Shown here: one piece after another, positions 21,654 to 30,264 of the stretch | Position numbering within the stretch: the first letter of the stretch is position 1 | Layout of the letters: each line of letters opens with the position of its first letter | DNA from: Agromyces albus | GTDB lineage: Bacteria; Actinomycetota; Actinomycetes; Actinomycetales; Microbacteriaceae | Length of the DNA stretch: 64,000 nucleotides | Assembly: GCF_030815405.1 (NCBI RefSeq) | Contig: NZ_JAUSWX010000001.1 | Coordinates: 1,364,001 to 1,428,000 of the forward strand | Direction of reading: 5' to 3' | Made by a program: the position numbers and the translations under genes | Notes under the pieces: generated by a model | Database searches by the model: none | The model's input: the letters and a program-made list of their open reading frames with translations, nothing else | Told to the model about the DNA's origin: nothing

Positions 21654-22306
21654 GCGTCGAGACGCAGACTCGGCACGACGCATCCTTCGGCCTTCGCACG
21701 TGGAGATTCCTCAAGCGGGCGCTGCTGCTCGAGCTCAGCATCTACGCGAACATCGGCCGGTTCATCGCGCGCCGACCGGCGATCCCGCGCGGTGCCGTGG
21801 GCTTCAGCTACCACAAGCCGGTGCTCACCGTGCTCATCATCTTCATCGCGCTCTCGGCGTTCGAGCTCCCGATCGTCGACCTCATCGTGCATCGGTGGCC
21901 CGCCGTGCGCATCGCGTTCCTCATCCTCGGCATCTGGGGCGTCACCTGGATGTTCGGCCTGCTCTGCGCCTACCTGCTGCGACCGCACACGGTCGGCCCC
22001 GATGGAATCCGCGTGCGGCAGGGCCTCGAGATCGACGTCGCACTCAGCTGGGACGACATCGCCTCGGTCGCGCGCAACAAGCGAGTCGACGAGCCGAAGT
22101 CACCGAGATTCGAGGAGACGGATGCCTCGCGCATCCTCGTCTTCCGCATGCAAGACGAGACCGACATCGAGATCGAACTCGAACGCCCCATCGTCGTACG
22201 GCTGCCCGGCGGGGGAGCGAAGGGCGGCGAGCAGACGATCACGGGCGTGCGCATCTGGGTCGACGACCCGCGCGGGTTCGTGGACGAGGTGCGAAAGCAC
22301 CTCTGA
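21650..22306 (+). CDS. Membrane protein of unknown function, MarR operon partner
   Basis: 218 residues. Two hydrophobic segments at about residues 58-80 (LTVLIIFIALSAFELPIVDL) and 84-108 (AFLILGIWGVTWMFGLLCAY) suggest two membrane spans. The C-terminal half is soluble and strand-rich with VGPDGIRVRQGLEIDVALSW, resembling a bacterial PH-like domain; that resemblance is an impression. It is coupled to marR by an ATGA overlap, so it is probably under that regulator. Followed by a strong hairpin. Confidence 0.72.
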   Translation: MSVETQTRHDASFGLRTWRFLKRALLLELSIYANIGRFIARRPAIPRGAVGFSYHKPVLTVLIIFIALSAFELPIVDLIVHRWPAVRIAFLILGIWGVTWMFGLLCAYLLRPHTVGPDGIRVRQGLEIDVALSWDDIASVARNKRVDEPKSPRFEETDASRILVFRMQDETDIEIELERPIVVRLPGGGAKGGEQTITGVRIWVDDPRGFVDEVRKHL

Positions 22307-22313
22307 CGACAGC

Positions 22314-22352
22314 GCGCCGGTCGCGCGACCCCTCAGGGTCGGCGACCGGCGC
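22314..22352. terminator. Bidirectional hairpin terminator
   Basis: Arms GCGCCGGTCGC (22314-22324) and GCGACCGGCGC (22342-22352) pair perfectly. The inner stem CGACCC/GGGTCG has a CTCA loop, leaving one bulged G at 22325. It sits between convergent genes and has no U-tract. Confidence 0.8.
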
Positions 22353-22369
22353 AGCTGGCGTAGTAGGCG

Positions 22370-22858
22370 TTACGGCCGGGTGGGCTCGTCGTCGGCGGCG
22401 TTCGGCGCGACGGGCTTCTCGTCGGTGGCGACGTCGACGGGCTCAGGTGCCTCGGGTGCGGCAGCTTCTGCGGTCTCGACGTACGCGGGCGATGCGACCT
22501 CGACGACCTCGGGCTCCTCGATGTCATCGAGGCTCGAGTCGGCGAATGCCGGGGGCTGGGTGGCGGCTGCGACAGCCGCGGCGCTCACGACCGCAGCGGC
22601 GCGGTTGCGTGCGTGTGTCGCGAGTGCGATGAACACCCCGATGACGCCGGCGGTGAGCAGCATGCCGCCGACCGTGCTCTGCGTCTGCAGGTTGAGGTAT
22701 TCGAGGTAGTCGTCGCCCTGCTCGTTGTAGAAGTCGGCCTGGGCGGCATTTCCGCCGACGAGCAGCCAGAACCCGAGCCCGGCGACCGCGATGGCGGCGA
22801 CCCACAGCACGATGAGCGGGATGTTCAGGGCGGGGCGTCGCGTGGTGGCGTTCGACAA
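22370..22858 (-). CDS. Two-span membrane protein with acidic C-terminal tail
   Basis: 162 residues. Membrane segments are at about residues 12-33 (NIPLIVLWVAAIAVAGLGFW) and 62-82 (VGGMLLTAGVIGVFIALATH). The tail is rich in Ala, Pro, Glu, Asp and Val and is probably disordered. A similar two-span layout with a short extracytoplasmic loop occurs in unnamed actinobacterial proteins. No motif gives a function. An AGAGGAACC-like ribosome region lies just upstream on the minus strand (plus 22859-22871). Confidence 0.7.
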   Translation of the reverse strand: MSNATTRRPALNIPLIVLWVAAIAVAGLGFWLLVGGNAAQADFYNEQGDDYLEYLNLQTQSTVGGMLLTAGVIGVFIALATHARNRAAAVVSAAAVAAATQPPAFADSSLDDIEEPEVVEVASPAYVETAEAAAPEAPEPVDVATDEKPVAPNAADDEPTRP

Positions 22859-22995
22859 GGTTCCTCCAGAGGATCGGTCCTGCGCAGCGTGCGCGCTGGA
22901 TCGGTTGGCGTACGGCCGGATCGGCCTCAGCGAGCCTATGGCCGAAAGCTATGGATGGGGTTGGTATTTCCGATGTGTCCGCTACATGAGCCGCT

Positions 22996-24753
22996 TCATC
23001 CGATCCCCGGCAGATGCCGGATGTTCGACCGTGCAATCTTCACGGCCTCGGCGGCGCCGCCGTGCAACACGGTCTTCGACATCCCAAGTGTGAAGCCCTT
23101 CACCTGCTCGCCCGTGATCGCCGGAGGCAACGAGAGGGCGCGAGGGTCGGTGACGATGTCGACGAGAGCGGGGCCGTCGTGTGCGAACGCGGCGGCGACG
23201 GCATCCTCGAGTCGTCTGGGATCCTCGACGCGTTCGGCGTGGAAGCCCATCGCCCTCGCGACCGCGCCGTAGTCGACGGCGGGCACGTCGACGCCGAACG
23301 ACGGGAAGCCGTCGACGAGCATCTCGAGTCTCACCATCCCCAGCGTCGAGTTGTTGAACACGAATACCTTGATGGGCAACTCGTACATCACCGCGGTGAT
23401 GAGCTCGCCGAGCAGCATCGAGAGTCCGCCGTCGCCGGCGATCGCGACCACTTGGCGGCCGGGGTAGGCGACCTGCGCGCCGAGCGCGTGGGGGAGTGCA
23501 TTCGCCATCGTGCCGTGCAGGAACGAGCCGATGATGCGGCGATCGGCCGTGGGCGTGATGTAGCGCGCCTGCCACACCGTTCCCATTCCGGTGTCGGCGG
23601 TGAAGATCGCGTTGTCTGCGGCTGCGTCGTCGATGACGGTGATGGCGTACTCGGGATGGATCGGCGTGACGGTCGCGACATCCGTGTAGGTGTCGGTGAC
23701 GGTGTCGAGGAGCTTCTCCTGCTTCTTCAGCGTGCGATCGAGGAAGGTGCGGCTCGTCTTCGGCGTCACGAGCTCGGTGAGGAGGGCGAGCGTGGCACGA
23801 ACATCGCCATGCACGGGGTGCGCGACGCTCGCGCGGCGGCCGAGGTGCGAGGCATCCGTGTCGATCTGGGCGATGACGACCTTGTCGGCGTCGGGCAGGA
23901 ATTGCTCGTAGGGGAAGTCGGTGCCGATGAGGAGCAGCAGGTCGGCGTCATGGATGCCCGCGTGCGCGGCGCCGTAGCCGAGGAGGCCGGTCATGCCGAC
24001 GTCGAACGGGTTGTCGTATTGGATCCACTGCTTGCCGCGCAGCGAATGCCCGATCGGGGCTTTGACGAGTTCGGCAAAGGCGATGACCTCGTTGTGGGCG
24101 CCCTCGACGCCGGCGCCCGCGAAGATCGCGACGGTGTCGGCATCGTCGATCGCCGTGGCGAGGGCGCGAACGTCGGCTTCGTCGGGCACGAGCGTCGGCG
24201 GCCCGGTCGCGACCAGGGCCGGGAACGAAGCGGATGCCTCGAGCTCGCCGACATCGCCCGGGATCACGACCACCGCCACGCCGGGCCCGGCGATCGCGTG
24301 CCGGAGCGCGGAGTTCACGACCCGCGGCGACTGTGCCGCCGTCGCGATCTGCTCGCAGTAATTGGAACATTCGACGAACAGACGATCGGGGTGCGTCGCC
24401 TGGAAGTAGCCGGCCCCGATCTCAGTGCTCTGGATGTGGGCCGCGATCGCGAGCACTGGCGCTCCCGAGCGATGCGCGTCGTACAGGCCGTTGATGAGAT
24501 GCAGGTTGCCGGGACCGGCGGTGCCGGCGCACACCGCGAGCGTGCCCGTGAGTTGCGCGTCGGCGGCGGCCATGAACGCGGCGGACTCCTCGTGCCGCAC
24601 GTGGATCCAGTCGATGCCGCCCTCCTTCGACCCGCCGCTGCGCCGAACCGCGTCGACGATGGGATTGAGCGAGTCGCCGACGATGCCGTAGATGCGACGG
24701 ACCCCGGCATCGATGAGCTGCTCGACGAGTTGGTCGGCGATCGTGTGTGCCAC
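22996..24753 (-). CDS. poxB: Pyruvate dehydrogenase (quinone)/pyruvate oxidase, PoxB type
   Basis: A 585-residue ThDP enzyme. The N-terminal Pyr domain starts ADQLVEQLIDAGVRRIYGIV with the catalytic Glu in HEESAAFMAA. The FAD-binding central domain has PIGHSLRGKQWI. The PP domain has GDGGLSMLLGELITA followed by NNSTLGMVRLE, the ThDP-Mg motif. It would decarboxylate pyruvate to acetate and feed electrons to the quinone pool at the membrane. Start GTG 24753 is set by GGAGGGG (plus 24767-24761) seven bases upstream; the frame stays open beyond it. It is monocistronic and divergent from tRNA-Pro. Confidence 0.9.
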   Translation of the reverse strand: MAHTIADQLVEQLIDAGVRRIYGIVGDSLNPIVDAVRRSGGSKEGGIDWIHVRHEESAAFMAAADAQLTGTLAVCAGTAGPGNLHLINGLYDAHRSGAPVLAIAAHIQSTEIGAGYFQATHPDRLFVECSNYCEQIATAAQSPRVVNSALRHAIAGPGVAVVVIPGDVGELEASASFPALVATGPPTLVPDEADVRALATAIDDADTVAIFAGAGVEGAHNEVIAFAELVKAPIGHSLRGKQWIQYDNPFDVGMTGLLGYGAAHAGIHDADLLLLIGTDFPYEQFLPDADKVVIAQIDTDASHLGRRASVAHPVHGDVRATLALLTELVTPKTSRTFLDRTLKKQEKLLDTVTDTYTDVATVTPIHPEYAITVIDDAAADNAIFTADTGMGTVWQARYITPTADRRIIGSFLHGTMANALPHALGAQVAYPGRQVVAIAGDGGLSMLLGELITAVMYELPIKVFVFNNSTLGMVRLEMLVDGFPSFGVDVPAVDYGAVARAMGFHAERVEDPRRLEDAVAAAFAHDGPALVDIVTDPRALSLPPAITGEQVKGFTLGMSKTVLHGGAAEAVKIARSNIRHLPGIG

Positions 24754-24829
24754 GGTGTGTCCCCTCCGTGCGGTGCCTCTCCTCCAGTCTTCCCCTTCGA
24801 TCGCCCGCGGTCGAGGGGCTGCGGGTGCA

Positions 24830-24857
24830 TGAGCACCACTGCGGATGCCGCTATGAT
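24830..24857 (+). promoter_or_regulatory. Promoter of tRNA-Pro
   Basis: TGAGCA (24830-24835) and TATGAT (24852-24857) are separated by 16 bases and lie 33 bases ahead of the tRNA. The -10 differs from consensus at one base. Confidence 0.65.
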
Positions 24858-24890
24858 GGTCAAGTTGTCTTCCGAGAAATCGGATGGCAT

Positions 24891-24967
<77 letters not shown>

Positions 24968-24970
24968 GAG

Positions 24971-25008
24971 AAGCCCCGGTAGATCGAAAGATCCGCCGGG
25001 GCTTTCTT
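24971..25008 (+). terminator. Rho-independent terminator of tRNA-Pro
   Basis: AAGCCCCGG (24971-24979) pairs with CCGGGGCTT (24996-25004). An inner GATC-GAAA-GATC hairpin closes it with a tetraloop, and TTTCTT follows. It starts four bases after the CCA end. Confidence 0.92.
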
Positions 25009-25101
25009 CATGCCGAGAGTCAAAACCGGGCGGAAAGTTCGCGGGGAACAGGGTGTCGGGATCCCGTCTGCAGGTGCTGGTCACGGCGATACGCTGGCGG
25101 C

Positions 25102-25350
25102 ATGAGTGAGGTGCGACAACGGCAAGTTCTGGCAATCGTCTTGCTGGCGGGTGTTGCCCTCGTGATCGTGGCTTCCATCTTGTACAACGTGCTCGATCTC
25201 CGGGAGCCATGGGTTATCGCTGTCTTGGCCGTCGGGGGTCCGCTGTGGGTGGTGCTCGGAGTCTCCATTGACGTGAGCAGCCATCGTCAGGCGGCGAAAG
25301 CAGCCCGCATCCGCCGCGGCCTTCGAACCGACTTCCCTCATCTCGACTAG
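25102..25350 (+). CDS. Small two-span membrane protein
   Basis: 82 residues with two hydrophobic stretches (LAIVLLAGVALVIVASILYN and PWVIAVLAVGGPLWVVLGVS), then a basic C-terminus (RQAAKAARIRRGLR). No family recognised. Start ATG 25102 is supported by TACGCT (25090-25095) exactly six bases upstream, the leaderless arrangement seen across this window. The surrounding frame is open for a long way, but that is antisense to poxB and not coding. It ends about 45 bases before the SOS box of the next gene. Confidence 0.6.
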   Translation: MSEVRQRQVLAIVLLAGVALVIVASILYNVLDLREPWVIAVLAVGGPLWVVLGVSIDVSSHRQAAKAARIRRGLRTDFPHLD

Positions 25351-25394
25351 GGGTCCTGTCTGCGGGGCGCGATTCCAGTGGCGGACACCTGAAT

Positions 25395-25410
25395 TCGAAT
25401 GTATGTTCGA
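25395..25410 (+). promoter_or_regulatory. LexA-type SOS box
   Basis: TCGAATGTATGTTCGA matches the actinobacterial/Gram-positive LexA operator TCGAAC-N4-GTTCGA at 11 of 12 defined positions (one C to T). It overlaps a -10-like TATGTT (25402-25407) and lies 17 bases before TTG 25428, where bound LexA would block transcription. Regulation is inferred. Confidence 0.75.
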
Positions 25411-25427
25411 ATCAGCAAGGAGCGCCA

Positions 25428-25709
25428 TTGGACCGCAAACCCATCCGTTACGACGCCGACACTTGGCTCTGCATCCGGAACGATCCAGCCCACCCCAAGG
25501 CGATCATCCGCCGATTCAGGGATGTGAAGCGTGGCGACGTCTACCTCGTCATCAAGTGGGACGTCGACCCCGCGAAGCAGGTCTTGATGGCTTCCGCCAC
25601 AACGCTCGAGCGAGCCAACGAACTCGTCCACTACGACCCCACTCCGACGGGCCGGGAGAGGTTCGCCGGATACCCCGACTTCGCGGGTGAGGCGCGAGGC
25701 AAGCAGTAG
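25428..25709 (+). CDS. Small protein of unknown function, predicted SOS-regulated
   Basis: 93 residues starting at TTG 25428, with AAGGAG (25417-25422) five bases upstream. No family recognised. The sequence looks like a compact soluble alpha/beta protein: IRYDADTWLCIRNDPAHP, then GDVYLVIKWDVDPAKQVLMA and a helix TTLERANELVHY. The C-terminus is basic. A LexA-type box covers the promoter, so induction by DNA damage is the main prediction. The CCA-type nucleotidyltransferase gene follows after 23 bases and may share the transcript, although it also has its own -10. Confidence 0.7.
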   Translation: MDRKPIRYDADTWLCIRNDPAHPKAIIRRFRDVKRGDVYLVIKWDVDPAKQVLMASATTLERANELVHYDPTPTGRERFAGYPDFAGEARGKQ

Positions 25710-25732
25710 ATGCCGCGCCTATCATCGGCAAG

Positions 25733-27169
25733 GTGAGCGACACCCGAGATCGCCGTCCAGAGTTGCCGGAGGCATCCGAGCTGCTCCGCTGCCCGAACTG
25801 CGGACAGGATCGCGCGCGAGGCGTCGACCACCGGTGCGCGGCACCTGGGCTCATCGAGCTCTCGCCGGAAGCTCTCCTCGTCGTCGAGGCGGTCCGCTCG
25901 GTCGGCGACGAGCTGGTCGTCGTCGGTGGTGCGGTTCGCGACCGACTCCTCGGACGAGAGCCCACAGATGTCGACTTCGAGATCGCGCCGGCGAGCCGGG
26001 ATCGGCTTCGAGCCGCGTTGACGGAGGTCGGGTATGTCGGCACGCGTGGCGCCAGCTATGAGCTCATGGTGGTGGCCGTGCACGGAAGGGAGTTCGAGCT
26101 CTCCATCGTCGATCCGGAGCTGGATGCCGCGGGTCGATTCGGACGCCGTGACTTCACGCTGAACGCGATCGGCTGGTCACCGGCTACCGAGGAGCTCATC
26201 GACCCATGGGCGGGAGCGGTCGATCTGGAAGAAGGTGTGCTGCGTCACACCACGCCGCAGAGCCTCGGCACCGACCCCCTGCGAGTGCTCAGAGGCGTGC
26301 GCTTCGCGGGAACACACGGATTTCGGTTCCACGCCGACACGGCCGTCATCGCCCAGTCCCTTCGAGACGAGTGGGACTCGCTGCCAACCGATCGAATCTG
26401 GGCCGAGTGGCGCCGGCTTGGCCGGACGGCAACGGACTGGCCCGCGGCGCTCCGAGCGCTCGACGACACCGCGTGGACGACGCTGTTCCCCGAGCTGGAG
26501 ACGATTCACGACACCCCGCAGGATCCGTCGTGGCATCCGGAGGGAACGGTATGGGCGCACACCGCGCTCGCCGCAGCTGCCGCGGCCGAGATCTGCAGCA
26601 CCAGCGGAATCACGGGCGTCGACCGGGACGTGGTCGTGCTCGGCGCACTCGTGCATGATCTCGGGAAAGCCGAGTGCACTGTGGTGGAACCTGATGGTCG
26701 CATCACCTCACGAGGTCACGCGGATGCCGGAGTGGCCCCGGCCGAATCGTTCCTGAAACGCATCGGCGCACCGGCTTCGGTTCGCGACCGCGTGCTGCCG
26801 ATCGTCCGCGAGCACATGGCCCACACGATCGACCAGCCCACACGTGCTGCCGTACGCCGACTCGTGCGGCGGCTGCATCCGGCCACCCTCCAGGACTGGA
26901 TCCCCGTCGTCTCGGCCGACGTCGGCGGACGCGGAGCGGCGTCGCAGCCGTTCGATGCTCATCGATGGGAGGCGCTCGCCGCCGACACCGGGCAGCTGCC
27001 GGCGAAGCCGCTGCTCCGCGGCGAGCACCTGGTCGCGCTCGGTCTCGAGCCCGGTCCGCGGTTCGGCGAGCTCATCCGTGAATCGCTCGAGGCGCAGGAC
27101 GACGGCGTGTTCGACGATGAGGCGGGGGCCGCAGCTTGGGCCGCTGAGCGGCTCGAGCTCGGAGGATGA
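25733..27169 (+). CDS. CCA-adding-enzyme-like nucleotidyltransferase with HD domain and N-terminal zinc ribbon
   Basis: 478 residues. A Cys/His cluster at the N-terminus (C20-P-N-C23, H33-R-C35) resembles a small zinc ribbon, which class II CCA enzymes normally lack. The pol-beta-type head follows with VVGGAVRDRLLGREPTDVDF, RRDFTLNAIGWSP and the neck motif DPLRVLRGVRFAG. A C-terminal HD domain has GALVHDLGKAECT. It may add or repair tRNA 3' ends, or act on another RNA. Start GTG 25733 lies seven bases after TATCAT (25720-25725). Whether this is the only cca gene in the genome cannot be told here. Confidence 0.85.
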   Translation: MSDTRDRRPELPEASELLRCPNCGQDRARGVDHRCAAPGLIELSPEALLVVEAVRSVGDELVVVGGAVRDRLLGREPTDVDFEIAPASRDRLRAALTEVGYVGTRGASYELMVVAVHGREFELSIVDPELDAAGRFGRRDFTLNAIGWSPATEELIDPWAGAVDLEEGVLRHTTPQSLGTDPLRVLRGVRFAGTHGFRFHADTAVIAQSLRDEWDSLPTDRIWAEWRRLGRTATDWPAALRALDDTAWTTLFPELETIHDTPQDPSWHPEGTVWAHTALAAAAAAEICSTSGITGVDRDVVVLGALVHDLGKAECTVVEPDGRITSRGHADAGVAPAESFLKRIGAPASVRDRVLPIVREHMAHTIDQPTRAAVRRLVRRLHPATLQDWIPVVSADVGGRGAASQPFDAHRWEALAADTGQLPAKPLLRGEHLVALGLEPGPRFGELIRESLEAQDDGVFDDEAGAAAWAAERLELGG

Positions 27170-27243
27170 TCCAAGCGTCTTCCCAGGCCAGTGCCGCGCG
27201 GTCGCCGCGAGCGTAGAATCGCCTCGTCGGGGGAGGCCCCATC

Positions 27244-27678
27244 ATGGAGCTCGAGGTTTCGACGATCATCGAACGTTCGGCCGCGGCCGTCTGGGACTTC
27301 TACGCCGTGCACCACGTGGAGAACCATCCGCGCTGGGATCCCGACATGTCGCTCGAGCAGGTGACGAGCGGTCCGATCGGCGTCGGCACCGTTCTCAAGC
27401 GGCGCTACGTCCGCTTCGGAGTGCTGGTCGAGGGAACCATGGAGATCGTCGAATTCGACCCTCTGCGTGCGATGGGCGCGAAGATCCACGACGGACAGAC
27501 CGAGATGACCGGGCGCGCGACCCTCATCCCCGAAGGGCCGAACCGTACTCGACTGTCGACTCACGTGGACATTCATGGCGCGGACCAGTCGATGGCCGAG
27601 AAGATCACGCCGCTCGTCCAGCAGAGTTATGACACCATCAAGCGGCTCGTCGAGTCCGAGTACGAGCCCGGTTCCTGA
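27244..27678 (+). CDS. SRPBCC-family protein
   Basis: 144 residues with a START-like pattern: MELEVSTIIERSAAAVWDFY, then NHPRWDPDMSLEQV, central strands and the long C-terminal helix QSYDTIKRLVESEYEPG. Typically a polyketide-cyclase/dehydrase-type ligand-binding fold. A -10-like TAGAAT is at 27217-27222 and a GGGGGAGG ribosome site precedes ATG 27244. It stands alone between the nucleotidyltransferase and mug genes. Ligand unknown. Confidence 0.8.
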   Translation: MELEVSTIIERSAAAVWDFYAVHHVENHPRWDPDMSLEQVTSGPIGVGTVLKRRYVRFGVLVEGTMEIVEFDPLRAMGAKIHDGQTEMTGRATLIPEGPNRTRLSTHVDIHGADQSMAEKITPLVQQSYDTIKRLVESEYEPGS

Positions 27679-27744
27679 CCCGAGCACGCTCCGACTCAGC
27701 CAGCCAGCGTCGCCGCCGCGGGCGCCGCACGGCAGAATCGCGGT

Positions 27745-28368
27745 ATGGGGTTTTCGCGTGCTGAGCTCGAGTCCTACCGCGGGGCGAACGTCGGCGACCT
27801 CATGCCCGAGCATCCGAAGCTCGTGTTCGTGGGCATCAACCCCGGGCTGTGGACGGCTGCGACGGGAACGCATTTCGCGCACCCCGGCAACCGGTTCTAC
27901 CCGGCGCTCGCGGCCGCCGGCATCATCCCGCGCGTGCCCGGTTTCTCAACCGGGCTCAGCGAGGAGGAGCGCCGGATGTTCCTCGACGCGGGGATCGGCA
28001 TCTCCAATCTCGTGCACCGGGCCACGGCGCGCGCCGACGAGCTCGACCGGGTCGAGTTGCGCGAGGGTGCGGCTCGCCTCGCGGATGACGTTGCCCGGTG
28101 GCATCCGCGCGTGGTCGCCGTCGTGGGCCTCACCGCCTACCGAATGGGTTTCGATCGACCCAAGGCGCGCGCCGGCCTTCAGGACGAGCGGATCGGCGGT
28201 GCGTTGCTGTGGGTGGTGCCGAACCCGAGCGGACTGAACGCCCACGCCACCGTCGCTGATCTCGCGCGGGCATATGCGGAGCCGGCGCGGGCCGCCGGGA
28301 TCCCGCTTCACCCTCGGTCGACGGATGCGACGCCCGCGCCATCGTCGACCGGGCGGGGGAGTGCCTGA
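27745..28368 (+). CDS. mug: Mismatch-specific uracil/thymine DNA glycosylase (Mug)
   Basis: 207 residues of the uracil-DNA glycosylase superfamily, Mug/TDG branch. The active-site motif is VFVGINPGLWTA and the second motif VVPNPSGLNAHATV. HFAHPGNRFYPALAAAGI matches the family. It excises U or T opposite G, and some members act on ethenocytosine. ATG 27745 lies six bases after CAGAAT. The C-terminal 25 residues are low complexity. It converges with the capA-like gene, with one base between stops. Confidence 0.9.
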   Translation: MGFSRAELESYRGANVGDLMPEHPKLVFVGINPGLWTAATGTHFAHPGNRFYPALAAAGIIPRVPGFSTGLSEEERRMFLDAGIGISNLVHRATARADELDRVELREGAARLADDVARWHPRVVAVVGLTAYRMGFDRPKARAGLQDERIGGALLWVVPNPSGLNAHATVADLARAYAEPARAAGIPLHPRSTDATPAPSSTGRGSA

Positions 28369-28369
28369 T

Positions 28370-29510
28370 TCACGCCGCGCTCGGCCGCCACCTCACCGAG
28401 AATGCGCCGTCGCTGCCATCCGTGACCTCGCAACCGAAACTGCCGCACTCGCGCCGCAGCGTGGCGAGCAGCCAGCGGCGGTCGGCGCCCTCGGCGCGAT
28501 TGATGCGCAGTTGACGAACCCGGGTCGGCACCAGGTTCAGTTCACGCAGTTGCCCGGTGGCGGCATCGATCATCGGAAAATACATGAGCCCGAGATCATC
28601 GCGGAACTCGTCGTGGCCCGAGATGCCTTCGTAGTCGTTGAGGAAATCGCCGCACCCGTAGAGGATCAACCGCTCCCGATAGACCTCGATCGCCTTTGCG
28701 TGATGCGAGGAGTGGCCGTAGACGACGTCGACGCCGGCGGAGTCGATCAGGCCGCGGGCGAAGGCGCGTTGCTCGGGCGAGATCTCGTAGCCCCAATTGC
28801 CGCCCCAGTGCAGTGAGAAGACCACCACGTCATGGGATCGCCGGTGGCGTTGCACCTCTGCGGCGATCTGCGCGACGGTCGTCGCCGAAAGGTCGGGCAG
28901 GCGGTGCACGCCGGACCGATCCGCACCCGCCGCCCAGCTCTCGGGCACTCCGCTGTCGTCGGTCGCGGCGGCGAACACGAGCACACGCGCCTCGCCGGCC
29001 AACGGCAGGATCGCGGGCGCCCGCGCAGAAGCCAGGTCCGCACCGGCACCGGCGACCTCGATCCGAGCACGCCGTAAGGTTCCGAGGGTCTCCACGAGCC
29101 CTTCGCGTCCCCAGTCGATCACGTGGTTGTTGGCCAGCACGCAGCAGTCGACGCCGGCGGCGGCGATGCACGGCACGTTGTCGGGGTGCATGCGATAGTG
29201 GATGCCCTTCGGCCAGGGGCGGTCGCTGCGAGTGATGCTGGTTTCCAGATTGATGATGCGCACGGCCGGACGCCGCTGCTCCAGCTCGGCCAGGGCATCG
29301 CCCCAGACATAGGGGAACGCCACCGGCCGCGCGATCCCGCCCGATGCGCGCTCGGCCAACGCCACGTACTCCACGGCGTTCCGCATATACGACTCGTGCA
29401 GCGTCGGTTCGGAGGGGTTCGGCAGGATCTGGTCGAGGCCGCGTCCGAGCATGACATCGCCGCACAGGAACAGCGTGACGGGAGGGGGAAGGCTCCGACC
29501 GCCCTCGCAT
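28370..29510 (-). CDS. CapA-family metallophosphatase-like protein, with a +1 frameshift near the start
   Basis: CapA/PgsA-type calcineurin-like domain: INLETSITRSDRPWPKGIHY, CVLANNHVIDWG, ILYGCGDFLNDYEG. Family members join poly-gamma-glutamate or capsule metabolism. The essential first metal motif (LFLCGDVMLGRGLDQ) begins upstream of the first in-frame ATG (29452), and no ATG, GTG or TTG exists in that frame before a stop. An ATG at 29510 in the adjacent frame joins it if one base is removed from the C-rich run read from about 29490 to 29480, giving 379 residues. No signal peptide is visible. It is either broken or mis-assembled. Confidence 0.8.
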
Positions 29511-29581
29511 GCGGCGATTCTAACCGCTTACTCTCGTGGGCGGATCGTGAGCACGAGCTCATCCGCCACACCGGTATTGAA

Positions 29582-29602
29582 ACTATCGATAGTGGTACTA
29601 TC
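29582..29602 (+). promoter_or_regulatory. Overlapping inverted repeats upstream of the MerR gene
   Basis: ACTATCGATAGT (29582-29593) is a perfect 12-base palindrome. GATAGT-GGT-ACTATC (29588-29602) is a second inverted repeat sharing its right arm. TACTAT (29596-29601) can serve as a -10 six bases before GTG 29608. A candidate autoregulatory operator of the MerR-family protein. Confidence 0.6.
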
Positions 29603-29607
29603 AGTAG

Positions 29608-30264
29608 GTGAAGATCTCCGAGGTCAGCCGGCGAACCGGCGTCACCGCCACGACGATGAAGTACTACCTTCGCGAAGGACTCGTTCACAGCGGTGAGCGA
29701 GTGGGGAGCAACCAGACCGCCTACGACGAGACGCACGTGCGTCGGGTCAAGCTGGTGAGGGCGCTGATCGAGACGGGCGGATTGTCGATAGCCGACACGA
29801 AGCACGTGCTCGCCACGCTCGATTCGGACGACACCTCCCTGGCCCACACCTTCGAGGCAGCCCAGCACGCGCTCGGCGTCGGTGGCGCTTCGAGCAGCAC
29901 GGCACAGCCGGAAGCACGCCATCGGGTCGCAGCTCTGGCCACCGGGCACGGCTGGAGGACGACCGCCGAGAACCCCGGCTTCGACGTCGCCGCGCGAGCC
30001 CTCGACGCCTTCTCGACGATCGGCTTCGCGCCATCCGATGAGTTCCTCGATGCCTACGCTTCGGCGGCGACGACCATCGCCCGAGCCGACCTGATGGCAC
30101 TGACGACCCGCGATCGCCCCGAGCTCGTCGCCGAACTCATGGTGGTCGGAACAGTGCTCGGCGATGCGCTCATCGCCGGGCTCCGACGGCTGGCGCAGGA
30201 GAACGAGACGGCGGAGCTCTTTCCCGTGCACACCACGATCCACGACGAGAAGGATGCGAAATGA
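29608..30264 (+). CDS. MerR-family transcriptional regulator
   Basis: 218 residues. The N-terminal MerR helix-turn-helix is KISEVSRRTGVTATTMKYYL with the wing EGLVHSGERVGSNQTAY. The long C-terminal domain lacks a metal-binding Cys cluster and is helical, so the effector is probably organic. Start GTG 29608 appears leaderless. The stop overlaps the next gene (ATGA), so regulator and SDR-type dehydrogenase form an operon probably controlled by the inverted repeats just upstream. Confidence 0.88.
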   Translation: MKISEVSRRTGVTATTMKYYLREGLVHSGERVGSNQTAYDETHVRRVKLVRALIETGGLSIADTKHVLATLDSDDTSLAHTFEAAQHALGVGGASSSTAQPEARHRVAALATGHGWRTTAENPGFDVAARALDAFSTIGFAPSDEFLDAYASAATTIARADLMALTTRDRPELVAELMVVGTVLGDALIAGLRRLAQENETAELFPVHTTIHDEKDAK

